The notes under the pieces are model-generated. The model made no database searches. It had not been told where the DNA came from and saw only the letters and a program-made list of their open reading frames with translations. From Hymenobacter sediminicola (GTDB lineage Bacteria; Bacteroidota; Bacteroidia; Cytophagales; Hymenobacteraceae), in NCBI RefSeq assembly GCF_014250515.1, contig NZ_CP060202.1, positions 1,175,001-1,239,000 of the forward strand: a DNA stretch of 64,000 nucleotides, given 5' to 3'. The number at the start of each line of letters is the position of its first letter. Position 1 is the first letter of the stretch. Below, piece after piece: positions 42,668 through 51,068 of this stretch. The translations under genes were made by a program, and so were the position numbers.

Positions 42668-43165
42668 ATGTTTCGCAAGACGCTTCTGCTTTCCTTTCTG
42701 CTGCTGGCCTCGCTACTGGCCTGGGCGCATGCCTATCACGCCAGCATCATGGATGTGCGCTACAACCCCGCCAAACAGCAGCTGGAAGTGGCCCTGAAGG
42801 TTTTCACTGATGACTTTGAAAAGGCGCTGTCGGTGGGGCAGCCTACTGCCATCAGCCTCGACCAGTCGCCGAAGCCGCTCGTGACGCAGCTGACCACCGC
42901 TCTGCTACGCCGCTCCCTGGTTTTCAGCACCAAGCCCGGCGAAACGCTGCCGCTGCAGTTTCTGGGTATGCAAAAGGAGCGCGACGCGTATTGGCTCTAT
43001 TGCACCCTAAAAGTGGCGCGGCCCATCACGGGTTTCTCCTTACGCAACGCGCTGCTGCTCGATGTTTTCCCGGACCAGATGAATATAGTGAACGTGGAAG
43101 CCGGTGGCAAAAAGCAAAGCCAACTCTTCCGCGACGGCGAGGAAACACACAAGCTGAGTTGGTAA
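42668..43165 (+). CDS. DUF6702 family exported protein
   Basis: A 165-residue protein with a signal peptide (about residues 1-22, ending AHA). The mature chain starts HASIMDVRYNPAKQQLEVAL and KVFTDDFEKAL, the usual pattern of the DUF6702 family of Bacteroidota, beta-rich periplasmic or surface proteins of unknown role. It ends with a short tail HKLSW. Separated from the PorE-like gene by a terminator. Confidence 0.8.
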   Translation: MFRKTLLLSFLLLASLLAWAHAYHASIMDVRYNPAKQQLEVALKVFTDDFEKALSVGQPTAISLDQSPKPLVTQLTTALLRRSLVFSTKPGETLPLQFLGMQKERDAYWLYCTLKVARPITGFSLRNALLLDVFPDQMNIVNVEAGGKKQSQLFRDGEETHKLSW

Positions 43166-43187
43166 CTCTCGCCTAATGACTTAAAAA

Positions 43188-43225
43188 CAACAAGCACCTG
43201 CTACTCAGATAGCAGGCGCTTGTTG
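43188..43225. terminator. Bidirectional terminator after the DUF6702 gene
   Basis: A 15-bp stem (43188-43202 with 43211-43225, one A/C mismatch) preceded by an A-run, between convergent genes. Confidence 0.75.
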
Positions 43226-43251
43226 CATAGTTGCCACAGCCAACTAGCTGC

Positions 43252-45264
43252 TTATTTCCAGTCGGCACCGCCGCTGCCAGCGTCTTTTTTGTCATCATCG
43301 GGCTTGATGAGGCGAAACTCTACGCGGCGGTTGGTTTTGGCGTCTTCCGGCGTCACTTCCTCCTTCAGCGGCTTGGTAGAGCCATAGCCGAAGCTCTCGA
43401 TGCGGTTGGGTTTGAGCTTACCCTTCGTTTCAATGTACTTGCGGATAGCCTCGGCCCGGTCCTGCGAGAGACGCTCGTTGAAGTCCGGGTCGCCTTTAGA
43501 ATCGGTGTGGCCCGTGATGCTGAGCCGGAACGTCGGGTGGTCCACCATAAACAGCGCAATCCGGTCGAGGATGGGCTGCATAGAAGTCCGAATGTGCGAC
43601 TTGTCCTGGTCGAACTCGATATTCTGGAAAATGAGCGGCAGCCCGTAATCGATGGAGTTGGTCATGAGCTTCATCACCGTGTCGCCTTGTAGCTCAAACT
43701 TCTTTTCCACGCTGAAGAAGTCCGGACTCTGGATAATCATGACGTAGTGCGAGCCGTCAATCAAATCGAAGTCAAACGAGCCATCAGGCCGCAGGTATTT
43801 GGCCGCTACTTCAATACCATTATCGGTATCGACGATGGTGACAATGCCGCCCAGGGGCTTTTTGCTCACCGAGTCCACCAGCGTGCCCTCGACGTGGGTG
43901 GTAGCCAATGGCTGGGCTTCCATGGGCAGCGGGAAGGAGTAGAGGTCCAGGTTTTTCATGTCCTTTTCCTCAGAGCGCGCATAATACAGGTCCTTCGACT
44001 CCGAATCGATGGTGAAGTAGTACTCCGAGCCCTTGCCATTCACCAGCGGCCCGATGTTCTTGGCTTCCTGCCAGCGGCCCTGCACACGGTAGGTCTTGTA
44101 AATGTCGAAGTCGCCGTAGTTGAGCAACTGCCCGCGCGACGAGAAGTACAACACGTTGTAGAGCGGGTGGAAAAAGGGGCTTACCTCGCTTTCGCGCGTG
44201 TTTACCACCGGCCCCATGTTCTCGGCTTTAGCCCATTGCCCGTTTTTGCCACGGTACGTGTACCAGATATCCGACAGGCCGAAGCCGCCGAGCCGGTCGG
44301 AGGCGAAGTAGAGCGTGTCTTCGTTGCGCGACAGGGTCGGTTGTGAGTCCCAGGCCGAGGAGTTGACTTGCGTGCCTAGGCTCTTAGGCACCGACCATTG
44401 CCCGTCCTTGAACGTGGACGTGAACAGGTCGCAGTTGCCGTGGCAGCTGGGGCACTCGCAGCGGGCGAAATAGATGGTTTTGCCGTCGCGGGTGAAGCAG
44501 GCCGAGCCTTCGTTGTAGGGCGAGTTGATGGGTTTGGGCAGCGGCTCAGCATCAGTCCACAGGTCGCCGTCCTTCCGCGACACGTACAGGTCCTCGTCCA
44601 CCACCTGCTTGATGCCGCCGCGCACTTTGCGCTTCGACGAAAACAGCAGCATGCTCGCATCGGGGTTTAGCGTCGGCCCATAGTCCTCGGCCTGCGAGTT
44701 GATGGCGTCGCCCATGGTGGTCAGCACCCCTTTGGGCGGCCGGAAGGCCACTATATTTTTCCGGTACTCCACCAACTCATAATACACCTTGAGCGGCACG
44801 TAGAGGTCGGCGGTTTTCTGTTCCAGCGAGTCGTAATACAGCTGAATCTTTTTGACGTCCTGGCGATGGTGCTTGAGGGCGAGGCGGTAGTAAGCCTTGG
44901 CGCGGTCTTCGTTGCCGGCTTTTTCCCACAGCTGGGCCAGGCGCCAGAGCATCTGGGTGTTCTTGTAGAAATTCTCGATGCCGAACTTACCTACGTAGGC
45001 CTCCAGCAGCACCCGGGCCTGGTTCCAGTTTTTGCGTTTTTCGGCCTTCTGAATGGCTTTCAACTCCTTCTTATTCTGATAGAAGGCCACGCGGTTGATG
45101 TTCGGGAATTCCGGTGTTGCATCAGGCCGCAGGCGCAGTTGGCGCACCGAGCGGGTAGTAAGCTTGCGTTGGCGAAGGGGGGCTCCGGGCTTCTGCTGGG
45201 CCCAAAGCACAACCGGCAGCAACACCAACAGAACCAATAACAACGAACGTAACGAGGAAAGCAT
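43252..45264 (-). CDS. OmpA-family protein with TPR, propeller and CRD domains (PorE-like)
   Basis: A 670-residue exported protein. After a signal peptide (about 1-22) comes a TPR-like helical part (about 40-150), a PD40-type propeller (about 185-440: GPTLNPDASMLLFSS, SACFTRDGKTIYFAR, QPTLSRNEDTLYFAS), a carboxypeptidase-regulatory-like beta domain (about 460-545: EGTLVDSVSKKPLGG) and a C-terminal OmpA domain (ITGHTDSKGDPDFNERLSQ, NRRVEFRL) that binds peptidoglycan. This order is that of PorE of the type IX secretion system, but PorE is a lipoprotein and this signal peptide has no lipobox Cys. One blade holds a Cys cluster, RCECPSCHGNC. The PorE assignment is inferred from architecture. Confidence 0.8.
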   Translation of the reverse strand: MLSSLRSLLLVLLVLLPVVLWAQQKPGAPLRQRKLTTRSVRQLRLRPDATPEFPNINRVAFYQNKKELKAIQKAEKRKNWNQARVLLEAYVGKFGIENFYKNTQMLWRLAQLWEKAGNEDRAKAYYRLALKHHRQDVKKIQLYYDSLEQKTADLYVPLKVYYELVEYRKNIVAFRPPKGVLTTMGDAINSQAEDYGPTLNPDASMLLFSSKRKVRGGIKQVVDEDLYVSRKDGDLWTDAEPLPKPINSPYNEGSACFTRDGKTIYFARCECPSCHGNCDLFTSTFKDGQWSVPKSLGTQVNSSAWDSQPTLSRNEDTLYFASDRLGGFGLSDIWYTYRGKNGQWAKAENMGPVVNTRESEVSPFFHPLYNVLYFSSRGQLLNYGDFDIYKTYRVQGRWQEAKNIGPLVNGKGSEYYFTIDSESKDLYYARSEEKDMKNLDLYSFPLPMEAQPLATTHVEGTLVDSVSKKPLGGIVTIVDTDNGIEVAAKYLRPDGSFDFDLIDGSHYVMIIQSPDFFSVEKKFELQGDTVMKLMTNSIDYGLPLIFQNIEFDQDKSHIRTSMQPILDRIALFMVDHPTFRLSITGHTDSKGDPDFNERLSQDRAEAIRKYIETKGKLKPNRIESFGYGSTKPLKEEVTPEDAKTNRRVEFRLIKPDDDKKDAGSGGADWK

Positions 45265-45308
45265 AGCGCAATAGGACACCGAAGCCGGCCGGGGGCGGCA
45301 CGGGACGT

Positions 45309-45316
45309 CAAAAATA
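45309..45316 (-). promoter_or_regulatory. Candidate -7 element for the PorE-like gene
   Basis: The minus strand reads TATTTTTG, an exact match to TAnnTTTG, 44 nt before the ATG at 45264. Confidence 0.45.
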
Positions 45317-45443
45317 GGAATTTTCAGGTATACCCGTGCATGTCCGGCAGTCTGCCGGAGTGGCCGGGCCGTATGCCTCCCTGGCCGGTGCCAGCACCCG
45401 AAGGTTGTCGGTAAGCGAGGTGGCACGGCGCTTGTCAAACACG

Positions 45444-45451
45444 TATCTTCG
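45444..45451 (+). promoter_or_regulatory. Candidate -7 element for lon
   Basis: TATCTTCG resembles TAnnTTTG and ends 88 nt before the ATG at 45540. No typical heat-shock operator (CIRCE) was found in the 275-nt region shared with the PorE-like gene. Confidence 0.35.
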
Positions 45452-45539
45452 GAAGTATGCCCGGTTGCGGGCCGGGCTCTTGGCCGCAAGTCTGTCATTC
45501 TGGCACCGACTTCCGCTTTTTTCGCCCTGCTTTCCGTAT

Positions 45540-48041
45540 ATGCCTTCTATCCCTGCTGCCTTTTCTTCGCCCTTCCTGCTGATGACCGACGACTCTGCCG
45601 AAGTAGTATCCATCGTAGCCACCGACCCTGACCAGCCCCTCGATCCGAAAGATGCCCCCGAGACGCTGCCGTTGCTGCCTGTGCGCAACACGGTGCTGTT
45701 TCCGGGCGTGGTGCTGCCCGTCACGGTTACACGCAAGAAGAGCATCCGGCTGGTGCGCAAGGCCTACCGCGGCAACAAGATTGTGGGCGTAGTGGCGCAG
45801 AAAAACAACCAGCACGACGACCCCAGCCTCGCCGATCTGTATCAGGTGGGCACCATGGCTAAGATTCTGAAGCTGCTGGTGCTGCCCGACGGCAATACTA
45901 CCATCATCATTCAGGGCCAGTCGCGTTTCCAGATTGAGGAAGAGTTACAGCACACGCCCTACCTGACGGCCCGCGTGAGCTACGCGCCGGAGGTGTTCCC
46001 CAACAAGAATTCGAAAGAAACCAAGGCGCTGGTAGCCTCGCTGAAAGATGCGGCGGCCAAGATGCTCAAGCTGAACCCCGAAATTCCGCAGGAAGCTCAG
46101 GTAGCCCTCGACAACATCGAGTCGCCGTCGTTTCTGACGCATTTCCTCAGCTCCAACATCAATGTGGAAGTGGGGCAAAAGCAGAAGTTGCTCGAAATCA
46201 ACGACGGCGTGGAGCGCGGCACCATGCTTTTGGAACTGATGCTGAAGGAGATTCAGCACCTCGAAATCAAGCACGAAATTCACACCAAGGTTCACACCGA
46301 CATCGACCAGCAGCAGCGCGACTATTTCCTGCGCCAGCAGATTAAGGTGTTGCAGGATGAGCTGGGCGGTGGCGACAGTTCTGACCAGGACATTGACAAG
46401 TTTCGGCAGCGGGCCAAGCTTAAGCAATGGCCGGAGGCTGTGGCCAAGCATTTTGCCAAAGAGCTGGACAAGCTGGGCCGCGTGAACCCGCAGGCGGCCG
46501 AGTACCCGCTCAGCGTGAACTACGTGGAGTTTCTGCTGGACCTGCCGTGGGCTGAGTACACCAAGGACAATTTCAACCTGAAGCGCACCCGCAAAATCCT
46601 GGACCAGGACCATTATGGCATGGAAAAGGTAAAGGAGCGCATCATCGAGTACTTAGCCGTGCTCAAGCTGAAGCAGGACCTGAAGGCCCCGATTCTGTGC
46701 CTATACGGGCCTCCCGGCGTGGGCAAAACCAGCCTCGGGCGCTCCATTGCGAAGGCGCTGGGCCGTAAATACGTACGCATGAGCCTTGGCGGCGTCCGCG
46801 ACGAAGCCGAAATTCGGGGGCACCGCAAAACCTACGTGGGGGCCATGCCCGGCCGCATCATCGCCCAGATTAAGAAAGCCGGCGCTTCCAACCCGGTTAT
46901 CGTGCTCGACGAAATCGACAAGCTGGCCTCCGATTTCCGCGGTGACCCGTCGTCGGCGTTGCTGGAAGTGCTGGACCCTGAGCAGAATTCCACCTTCACC
47001 GACAACTACCTGGAGGTGGAGTACGACCTGTCGAAGGTGCTGTTCATTGCTACGGCCAACTCGCTGGATACTATTCAGCCCGCCCTGCGTGACCGGATGG
47101 AAATCATCGACCTGACCGGCTACACGCTGGAAGAGAAAACGCAGATTGCCAAAAAGCACCTCTGGCCCAAGCTCCTCACCGACCACGGCCTCAGCCTCAA
47201 GGACGTGACCATCACGCCGCCTGCCCTACAGCGCGTAATTGACGACTACACCCGGGAAAGCGGCGTACGCAGCTTGGAGCGCAAACTAGGCGGCGTGGTG
47301 CGCAACATTGCCAAGAGCAAAGCCATGAAGGAAGAATATCCCGCTGCGCTGGAGCCCAAGGACATTACGCGCATCCTCGGGGCCGCCATCTTCGACCGGG
47401 ACCAGTACCAAGACAACGAAACCGCCGGGGTAGTGACGGGTCTGGCCTGGACCAGCGTAGGCGGCGACATTCTGTTTATCGAAAGTCTGCTGAGCCGGGG
47501 CCGGGGCAAGCTCACGCTGTCGGGCCAACTCGGCGACGTGATGAAAGAGTCGGCCATTACGGCCCTGAGCTACCTGCGTAGCCGCGCCGACGAGCTGGAC
47601 ATCGACTACCGTCTCTTCGACCAGTACGACCTGCACATTCACTTCCCCGAGGGTGCCGTGCCCAAAGACGGCCCCAGCGCCGGCATTGCCATCTTCACCA
47701 GCATTGCGTCGGTGTTTACGCAGCGCAAAATCCGCAGCCACCTGGCCATGACCGGCGAAATTACGCTGCGGGGCAAGGTGCTGCCGGTGGGCGGCATCAA
47801 AGAGAAGATTCTGGCCGCCAAGCGCGCCGGCATCAAGGATGTGATTCTGTGCCAAAAAAACCGCAAGGACATTGAGGAAATCCAGCCGGAATACATCAAG
47901 GACCTCACTATTCATTACGCCGACCGGGTAGATGACGTGCTGCGCGTAGCCCTGCTCGATGAGAAAGTGGCGCACCCTATGAAGCTGGTTGTGCGCGATG
48001 AAGCGCCCCTGGCCCCCGTGCCCAGCGTGGAAGTGCAGTAG
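45540..48041 (+). CDS. lon: ATP-dependent protease Lon
   Basis: An 833-residue cytosolic AAA+ protease that degrades damaged and regulatory proteins. The N-terminal LAN domain starts at LPLLPVRNTVLFPGV. Walker A GPPGVGKTS lies near residue 391 and Walker B VIVLDEIDK follows. The protease domain has the Ser-Lys dyad: S713 in PKDGPSAG and K754 in GGIKEKI. ATG 45540 and ATG 45582 are both possible starts; the frame before 45540 is not conserved. Length and motifs are normal. The stop is followed after 4 nt by an unusual tandem palindromic array. Confidence 0.95.
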   Translation: MPSIPAAFSSPFLLMTDDSAEVVSIVATDPDQPLDPKDAPETLPLLPVRNTVLFPGVVLPVTVTRKKSIRLVRKAYRGNKIVGVVAQKNNQHDDPSLADLYQVGTMAKILKLLVLPDGNTTIIIQGQSRFQIEEELQHTPYLTARVSYAPEVFPNKNSKETKALVASLKDAAAKMLKLNPEIPQEAQVALDNIESPSFLTHFLSSNINVEVGQKQKLLEINDGVERGTMLLELMLKEIQHLEIKHEIHTKVHTDIDQQQRDYFLRQQIKVLQDELGGGDSSDQDIDKFRQRAKLKQWPEAVAKHFAKELDKLGRVNPQAAEYPLSVNYVEFLLDLPWAEYTKDNFNLKRTRKILDQDHYGMEKVKERIIEYLAVLKLKQDLKAPILCLYGPPGVGKTSLGRSIAKALGRKYVRMSLGGVRDEAEIRGHRKTYVGAMPGRIIAQIKKAGASNPVIVLDEIDKLASDFRGDPSSALLEVLDPEQNSTFTDNYLEVEYDLSKVLFIATANSLDTIQPALRDRMEIIDLTGYTLEEKTQIAKKHLWPKLLTDHGLSLKDVTITPPALQRVIDDYTRESGVRSLERKLGGVVRNIAKSKAMKEEYPAALEPKDITRILGAAIFDRDQYQDNETAGVVTGLAWTSVGGDILFIESLLSRGRGKLTLSGQLGDVMKESAITALSYLRSRADELDIDYRLFDQYDLHIHFPEGAVPKDGPSAGIAIFTSIASVFTQRKIRSHLAMTGEITLRGKVLPVGGIKEKILAAKRAGIKDVILCQKNRKDIEEIQPEYIKDLTIHYADRVDDVLRVALLDEKVAHPMKLVVRDEAPLAPVPSVEVQ

Positions 48042-48045
48042 TACC

Positions 48046-48245
48046 CGCCACCGGTGCCAGTCTGCTCAGGTAGTGCCCGAACTACCCCGCCACCGGTGGC
48101 GGGGTAGTTCGGGCGAGCCGGCAGCCTGCCGACACCTGTGCCGGATGAGTTCAGGAACTTCCGCAGTGTACTGGCACCGGTGGCGGGCCCGTTCAGGCGC
48201 GCCAGAAGACGCCCGCCACCGGTGGTGGCCTGGTACGCGCGTAGA
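48046..48245. repeat. 42-bp tandem palindromic repeat array downstream of lon
   Basis: Five units start at 48046, 48088, 48130, 48172 and 48214, exactly 42 nt apart, the last one incomplete. Each begins with a variant of CGCCACCGGTGGC, whose core is self-complementary, and units 2-4 share GTTCAGG or GTTCGGG about 20 nt in. Because the units are palindromic, translations of both strands show the same periodic RHRW/RHRC pattern of 14 residues. No spacer-like unique segments of constant flank exist, so it is not a CRISPR array. It fills most of the lon-porQ gap. Confidence 0.85.
48075..48114. repeat. 40-nt perfect palindrome within the array
   Basis: Bases 48075-48094 are the exact reverse complement of 48095-48114, with no loop. 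The centre falls in the CCACCGGTGG core of the second unit. In RNA it would fold as a very stable hairpin and could end lon transcripts, although there is no T-tract. Confidence 0.85.
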
Positions 48246-48310
48246 GTGCGACCTGCACAATAAAGAGCGGTTTCTGGCGTCTTATGCCTGCAACTACCTG
48301 CTAAACGCTG

Positions 48311-48318
48311 TATCTTAG
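48311..48318 (+). promoter_or_regulatory. Candidate -7 element for porQ
   Basis: TATCTTAG resembles TAnnTTTG and ends 6 nt before the ATG at 48325, implying a leaderless or near-leaderless mRNA. Confidence 0.35.
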
Positions 48319-48324
48319 ACCCCC

Positions 48325-49395
48325 ATGATTCGACTGCTACACTGCCGTGTTATTGCTACCTTATCCGTTGCCCTAGGCTTGGGGGGAGCACCAGCGGCTT
48401 TCGCTCAAATTGGCGGCCAGCAGACGTTTTCGTTTCTGAATCTGCCGCCGGGCGCACGAGCAGCCGGGCTGGGTGGTGTCAACGTATCAGCCCGCGACTC
48501 TGACCCAACCATGATGCTCAGCAACCCCGCGCTGCTGAACGCCGACATGGACGGCCGCCTTGCCCTCACGTTCGTCGATTACCTGGCCGATATCAAGCAG
48601 AGCACGGCCGCCTATGTCTTCAAGCCGAAGCAGGACGACGCCAAAAACCGCCTGGGTTTCTCCCTCACTTATCTCAGCTATGGCAAGTTCGACCAGTATG
48701 ACGCGGCCGGCAATCTGCTTGGCGAGTTTTCGGTGAATGAGTACGCAGCCGGCCCCACGTACACCTACGTGCAGGGGCCGTTCACGCTGGGCGGCACGGC
48801 CAAGCTGGCTGTGTCCGGCATCAGCGGCAACCACTCAGTAGGGCTATTGGCCGATGTAGGCGCCTTGTTCAAGCATCCGGAGCAGGACTTTACAGTAGGA
48901 CTAGCAGTAAAAAATGCTGGCTACCAACTCAAGCCATATGCCGGGGCCAGCCGGGAGCCCATGCCACTGGACGTGCAGATCGGGGCTACCATCAAGCCTG
49001 AACACATGCCGCTGCGCTTCTCCATCACGGCCCACCACCTGCAGCAGCTCGACATCGTATATCTCGACCCTAACCAGCGCGGCCAGTTAGACGAGAACGG
49101 GGAGCCTATCGTCAAGAAAAAGACCCTAGGTGATAAAATTGCGCGGCATTTTGCAGTTGGAGGTGAGCTGCTGCTGGGCCAGAACCTAAACGTGCGCCTG
49201 GGCTATAACCATCTGCAACGCCGCGAACTGCGCCTCGATAATACGGCTGGCGGCGCCGGTATTTCGTTCGGGGTTATGCTGCGTATCAGCCAGTTTCAGC
49301 TCGATTACACGCGTGCTGGTATCCATGCCAGCGGCGGCGCCAATTACTTCACCGTAGCGCGCAACCTCAACACGCTCTTTGTAAAAAAGCAGTAG
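48325..49395 (+). CDS. porQ: Type IX secretion system protein PorQ
   Basis: A 356-residue outer-membrane protein. A signal peptide (about residues 1-28, ending AFA) is followed by IGGQQTFSFLNLPPGARAAG and LGGVNVSARDSDPTMMLSNP, the characteristic N-terminus of PorQ. The rest alternates beta strands (RLGFSLTYLSYGKF, GNHSVGLLADVGAL) as in the FadL-like barrel of PorV/PorQ. In the T9SS attachment complex PorQ works with PorU, PorV and PorZ to process sorting-domain cargo and fix it to the surface; none of these is in the window. The metzincin at 3839-7099 is a candidate cargo. Confidence 0.87.
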   Translation: MIRLLHCRVIATLSVALGLGGAPAAFAQIGGQQTFSFLNLPPGARAAGLGGVNVSARDSDPTMMLSNPALLNADMDGRLALTFVDYLADIKQSTAAYVFKPKQDDAKNRLGFSLTYLSYGKFDQYDAAGNLLGEFSVNEYAAGPTYTYVQGPFTLGGTAKLAVSGISGNHSVGLLADVGALFKHPEQDFTVGLAVKNAGYQLKPYAGASREPMPLDVQIGATIKPEHMPLRFSITAHHLQQLDIVYLDPNQRGQLDENGEPIVKKKTLGDKIARHFAVGGELLLGQNLNVRLGYNHLQRRELRLDNTAGGAGISFGVMLRISQFQLDYTRAGIHASGGANYFTVARNLNTLFVKKQ

Positions 49396-49513
49396 CAGGC
49401 TGATAGCTGCTGCGCGGGCACTGTCTGGGCTGAAAGCCGCAAGACTGGTTATGCACCATAGGGGCGTTGTACCTTATTGGTTGTGTAGCCCAACTTTTCT
49501 GTGGCCGCCATAG

Positions 49514-49521
49514 TACCTTGG
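49514..49521 (+). promoter_or_regulatory. Candidate -7 element for hslU
   Basis: TACCTTGG resembles TAnnTTTG and ends 20 nt before the ATG at 49542. Confidence 0.45.
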
Positions 49522-49541
49522 CTACCCATCTTTTTCTACCC

Positions 49542-50948
49542 ATGCTCGATTCCAAAACGTTCCTGACCCCGGCCCAAATTGTGGCCGAACTCGATAAATA
49601 CATCATCGGCCAATACGATGCCAAGCGCCACGTGGCCATTGCGTTGCGCAACCGCTGGCGCCGCCTGCACGCCCCGCTGGACATGCAGCGCGAAATCGTA
49701 CCCAACAATATCCTGATGATTGGCTCGACGGGCGTGGGTAAAACCGAAATTGCCCGTCGCCTCGCCGCCATTGCCGACGCCCCCTTCACGAAAGTAGAGG
49801 CCTCCAAGTTCACGGAAGTAGGCTACGTGGGCCGCGACGTGGAAAGTATGGTGCGCGACCTGGTGGAGCAGTCTGTGAACCAAGTGAAGCAGCGCCGCAA
49901 AGAAGAAGTGAAGGTGCAGGCCGCCCAGGCTGTAGAAGACCTGATTCTGGATGCCCTGATTCCGCCTGTGAGTGGGGGAGGCCTAAAGTCAACGGCCGGC
50001 TTCGGCACCACCATCGACAGCAGTGCCATGCCCGACTCCGACTACGAGCTGAATGAGCGTACGCGCGACAAGTTTCGGGAGAAGATCCGCAGTGGTGAGC
50101 TGGATGACCGCAAAATTGAGATAAAAGTCCAGCAGGGCGCGCCCGGTATCGGCTTGGTTGGTGGCGCCCCCGGCATGGACGAAGCCTCTATGGCCGGCCT
50201 GCAGGACATGCTGGGCTCAATGATGCCTAAGAAGACCCGCAAGCGCAAAGTCACGATTGCTGAGGCCCGCAAAATCCTGCTTGATGAGGAAGCCGCCAAG
50301 CTCATTGACATGGATGAGGTGAAAGACGAAGCCATCCGCAACGCCGAAAATGCCGGCATCATCTTCATCGACGAAATCGACAAGGTGGCCAGCCGTAGCG
50401 GCAAAGGTGGCAGCGGCCCCGATGTGAGCCGCGAAGGTGTGCAGCGCGACCTGCTGCCCATCGTGGAAGGCTCGGCCGTGAGTACCAAATACGGCATCAT
50501 CAACACCGACCATATCCTGTTCATTGCCGCCGGTGCCTTCCACGTCGCCAAGCCCTCCGACCTGATTCCGGAGCTGCAGGGCCGCTTCCCGATTCGGGTG
50601 GAGCTGCAGAGCCTCACCAAGGACGACTTTTTCCGCATCCTGAAAGACCCAAAAAATGCCCTCACCAAACAGTACGAAGCCCTGCTGCAGGCCGAGGACG
50701 TGGTGCTCAGCTTCGATGATGCGGCTCTAGAGCGGCTGGCAGAAATTGCGTTTGAGGTGAACTCGGAAGTAGAAAACATCGGCGCGCGTCGTCTGCACAC
50801 GGTCATGAGCCGCCTGCTGAATGACATCCTGTTCGATGTGCCGGACCGTATCGGGCCCAACGCGCATATCCTCATTACCCGTGAACTTGTGGATGAACGG
50901 CTGCAAAGTATGATTCGTAACCCGGACCTGAGCCAGTACATTCTGTAA
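49542..50948 (+). CDS. hslU: ATP-dependent protease ATPase subunit HslU
   Basis: A 468-residue AAA+ unfoldase that normally caps the HslV peptidase. It starts with the typical LTPAQIVAELDKYIIGQ; Walker A GSTGVGKTE lies near residues 61-69, the pore region follows in KFTEVGYVGRDVESMVRDL, and Walker B is IIFIDEIDK. An intermediate (I) domain precedes Walker B, and the protein ends in the conserved LSQYIL tail that inserts into HslV. ATG 49542 is the family start; the upstream frame from 49467 is not used. No hslV is present in the window, so the peptidase must be encoded elsewhere. Confidence 0.95.
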   Translation: MLDSKTFLTPAQIVAELDKYIIGQYDAKRHVAIALRNRWRRLHAPLDMQREIVPNNILMIGSTGVGKTEIARRLAAIADAPFTKVEASKFTEVGYVGRDVESMVRDLVEQSVNQVKQRRKEEVKVQAAQAVEDLILDALIPPVSGGGLKSTAGFGTTIDSSAMPDSDYELNERTRDKFREKIRSGELDDRKIEIKVQQGAPGIGLVGGAPGMDEASMAGLQDMLGSMMPKKTRKRKVTIAEARKILLDEEAAKLIDMDEVKDEAIRNAENAGIIFIDEIDKVASRSGKGGSGPDVSREGVQRDLLPIVEGSAVSTKYGIINTDHILFIAAGAFHVAKPSDLIPELQGRFPIRVELQSLTKDDFFRILKDPKNALTKQYEALLQAEDVVLSFDDAALERLAEIAFEVNSEVENIGARRLHTVMSRLLNDILFDVPDRIGPNAHILITRELVDERLQSMIRNPDLSQYIL

Positions 50949-50981
50949 CCAGCAAGCTGGTTCATGCCATCTGCTACAAAA

Positions 50982-51014
50982 CAAAAAGAAGCGGCCTGGG
51001 GCCGCTTCTTTTTG
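50982..51014 (+). terminator. Rho-independent terminator after hslU
   Basis: The stem CAAAAAGAAGCGGC pairs with GCCGCTTCTTTTTG around a short loop and ends in a T-tract, about 33 nt after the stop. Confidence 0.85.
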
Positions 51015-51068
51015 CGTTATATCGTATCCCGGTATATCCGTTTCTCCACTATTTCCTCTTTCCTGCCT

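Noticed and set aside
48046..48245. CRISPR array
   Set aside because: Units are contiguous and similar over their length, no unique spacers are present, and no cas genes lie nearby.
47989..48318. Open frame over the 42-bp array with repeated RHRW motifs
   Set aside because: The repeat period is a multiple of three, so all frames stay open. The same pattern appears on the opposite strand, and there is no plausible start or protein composition.
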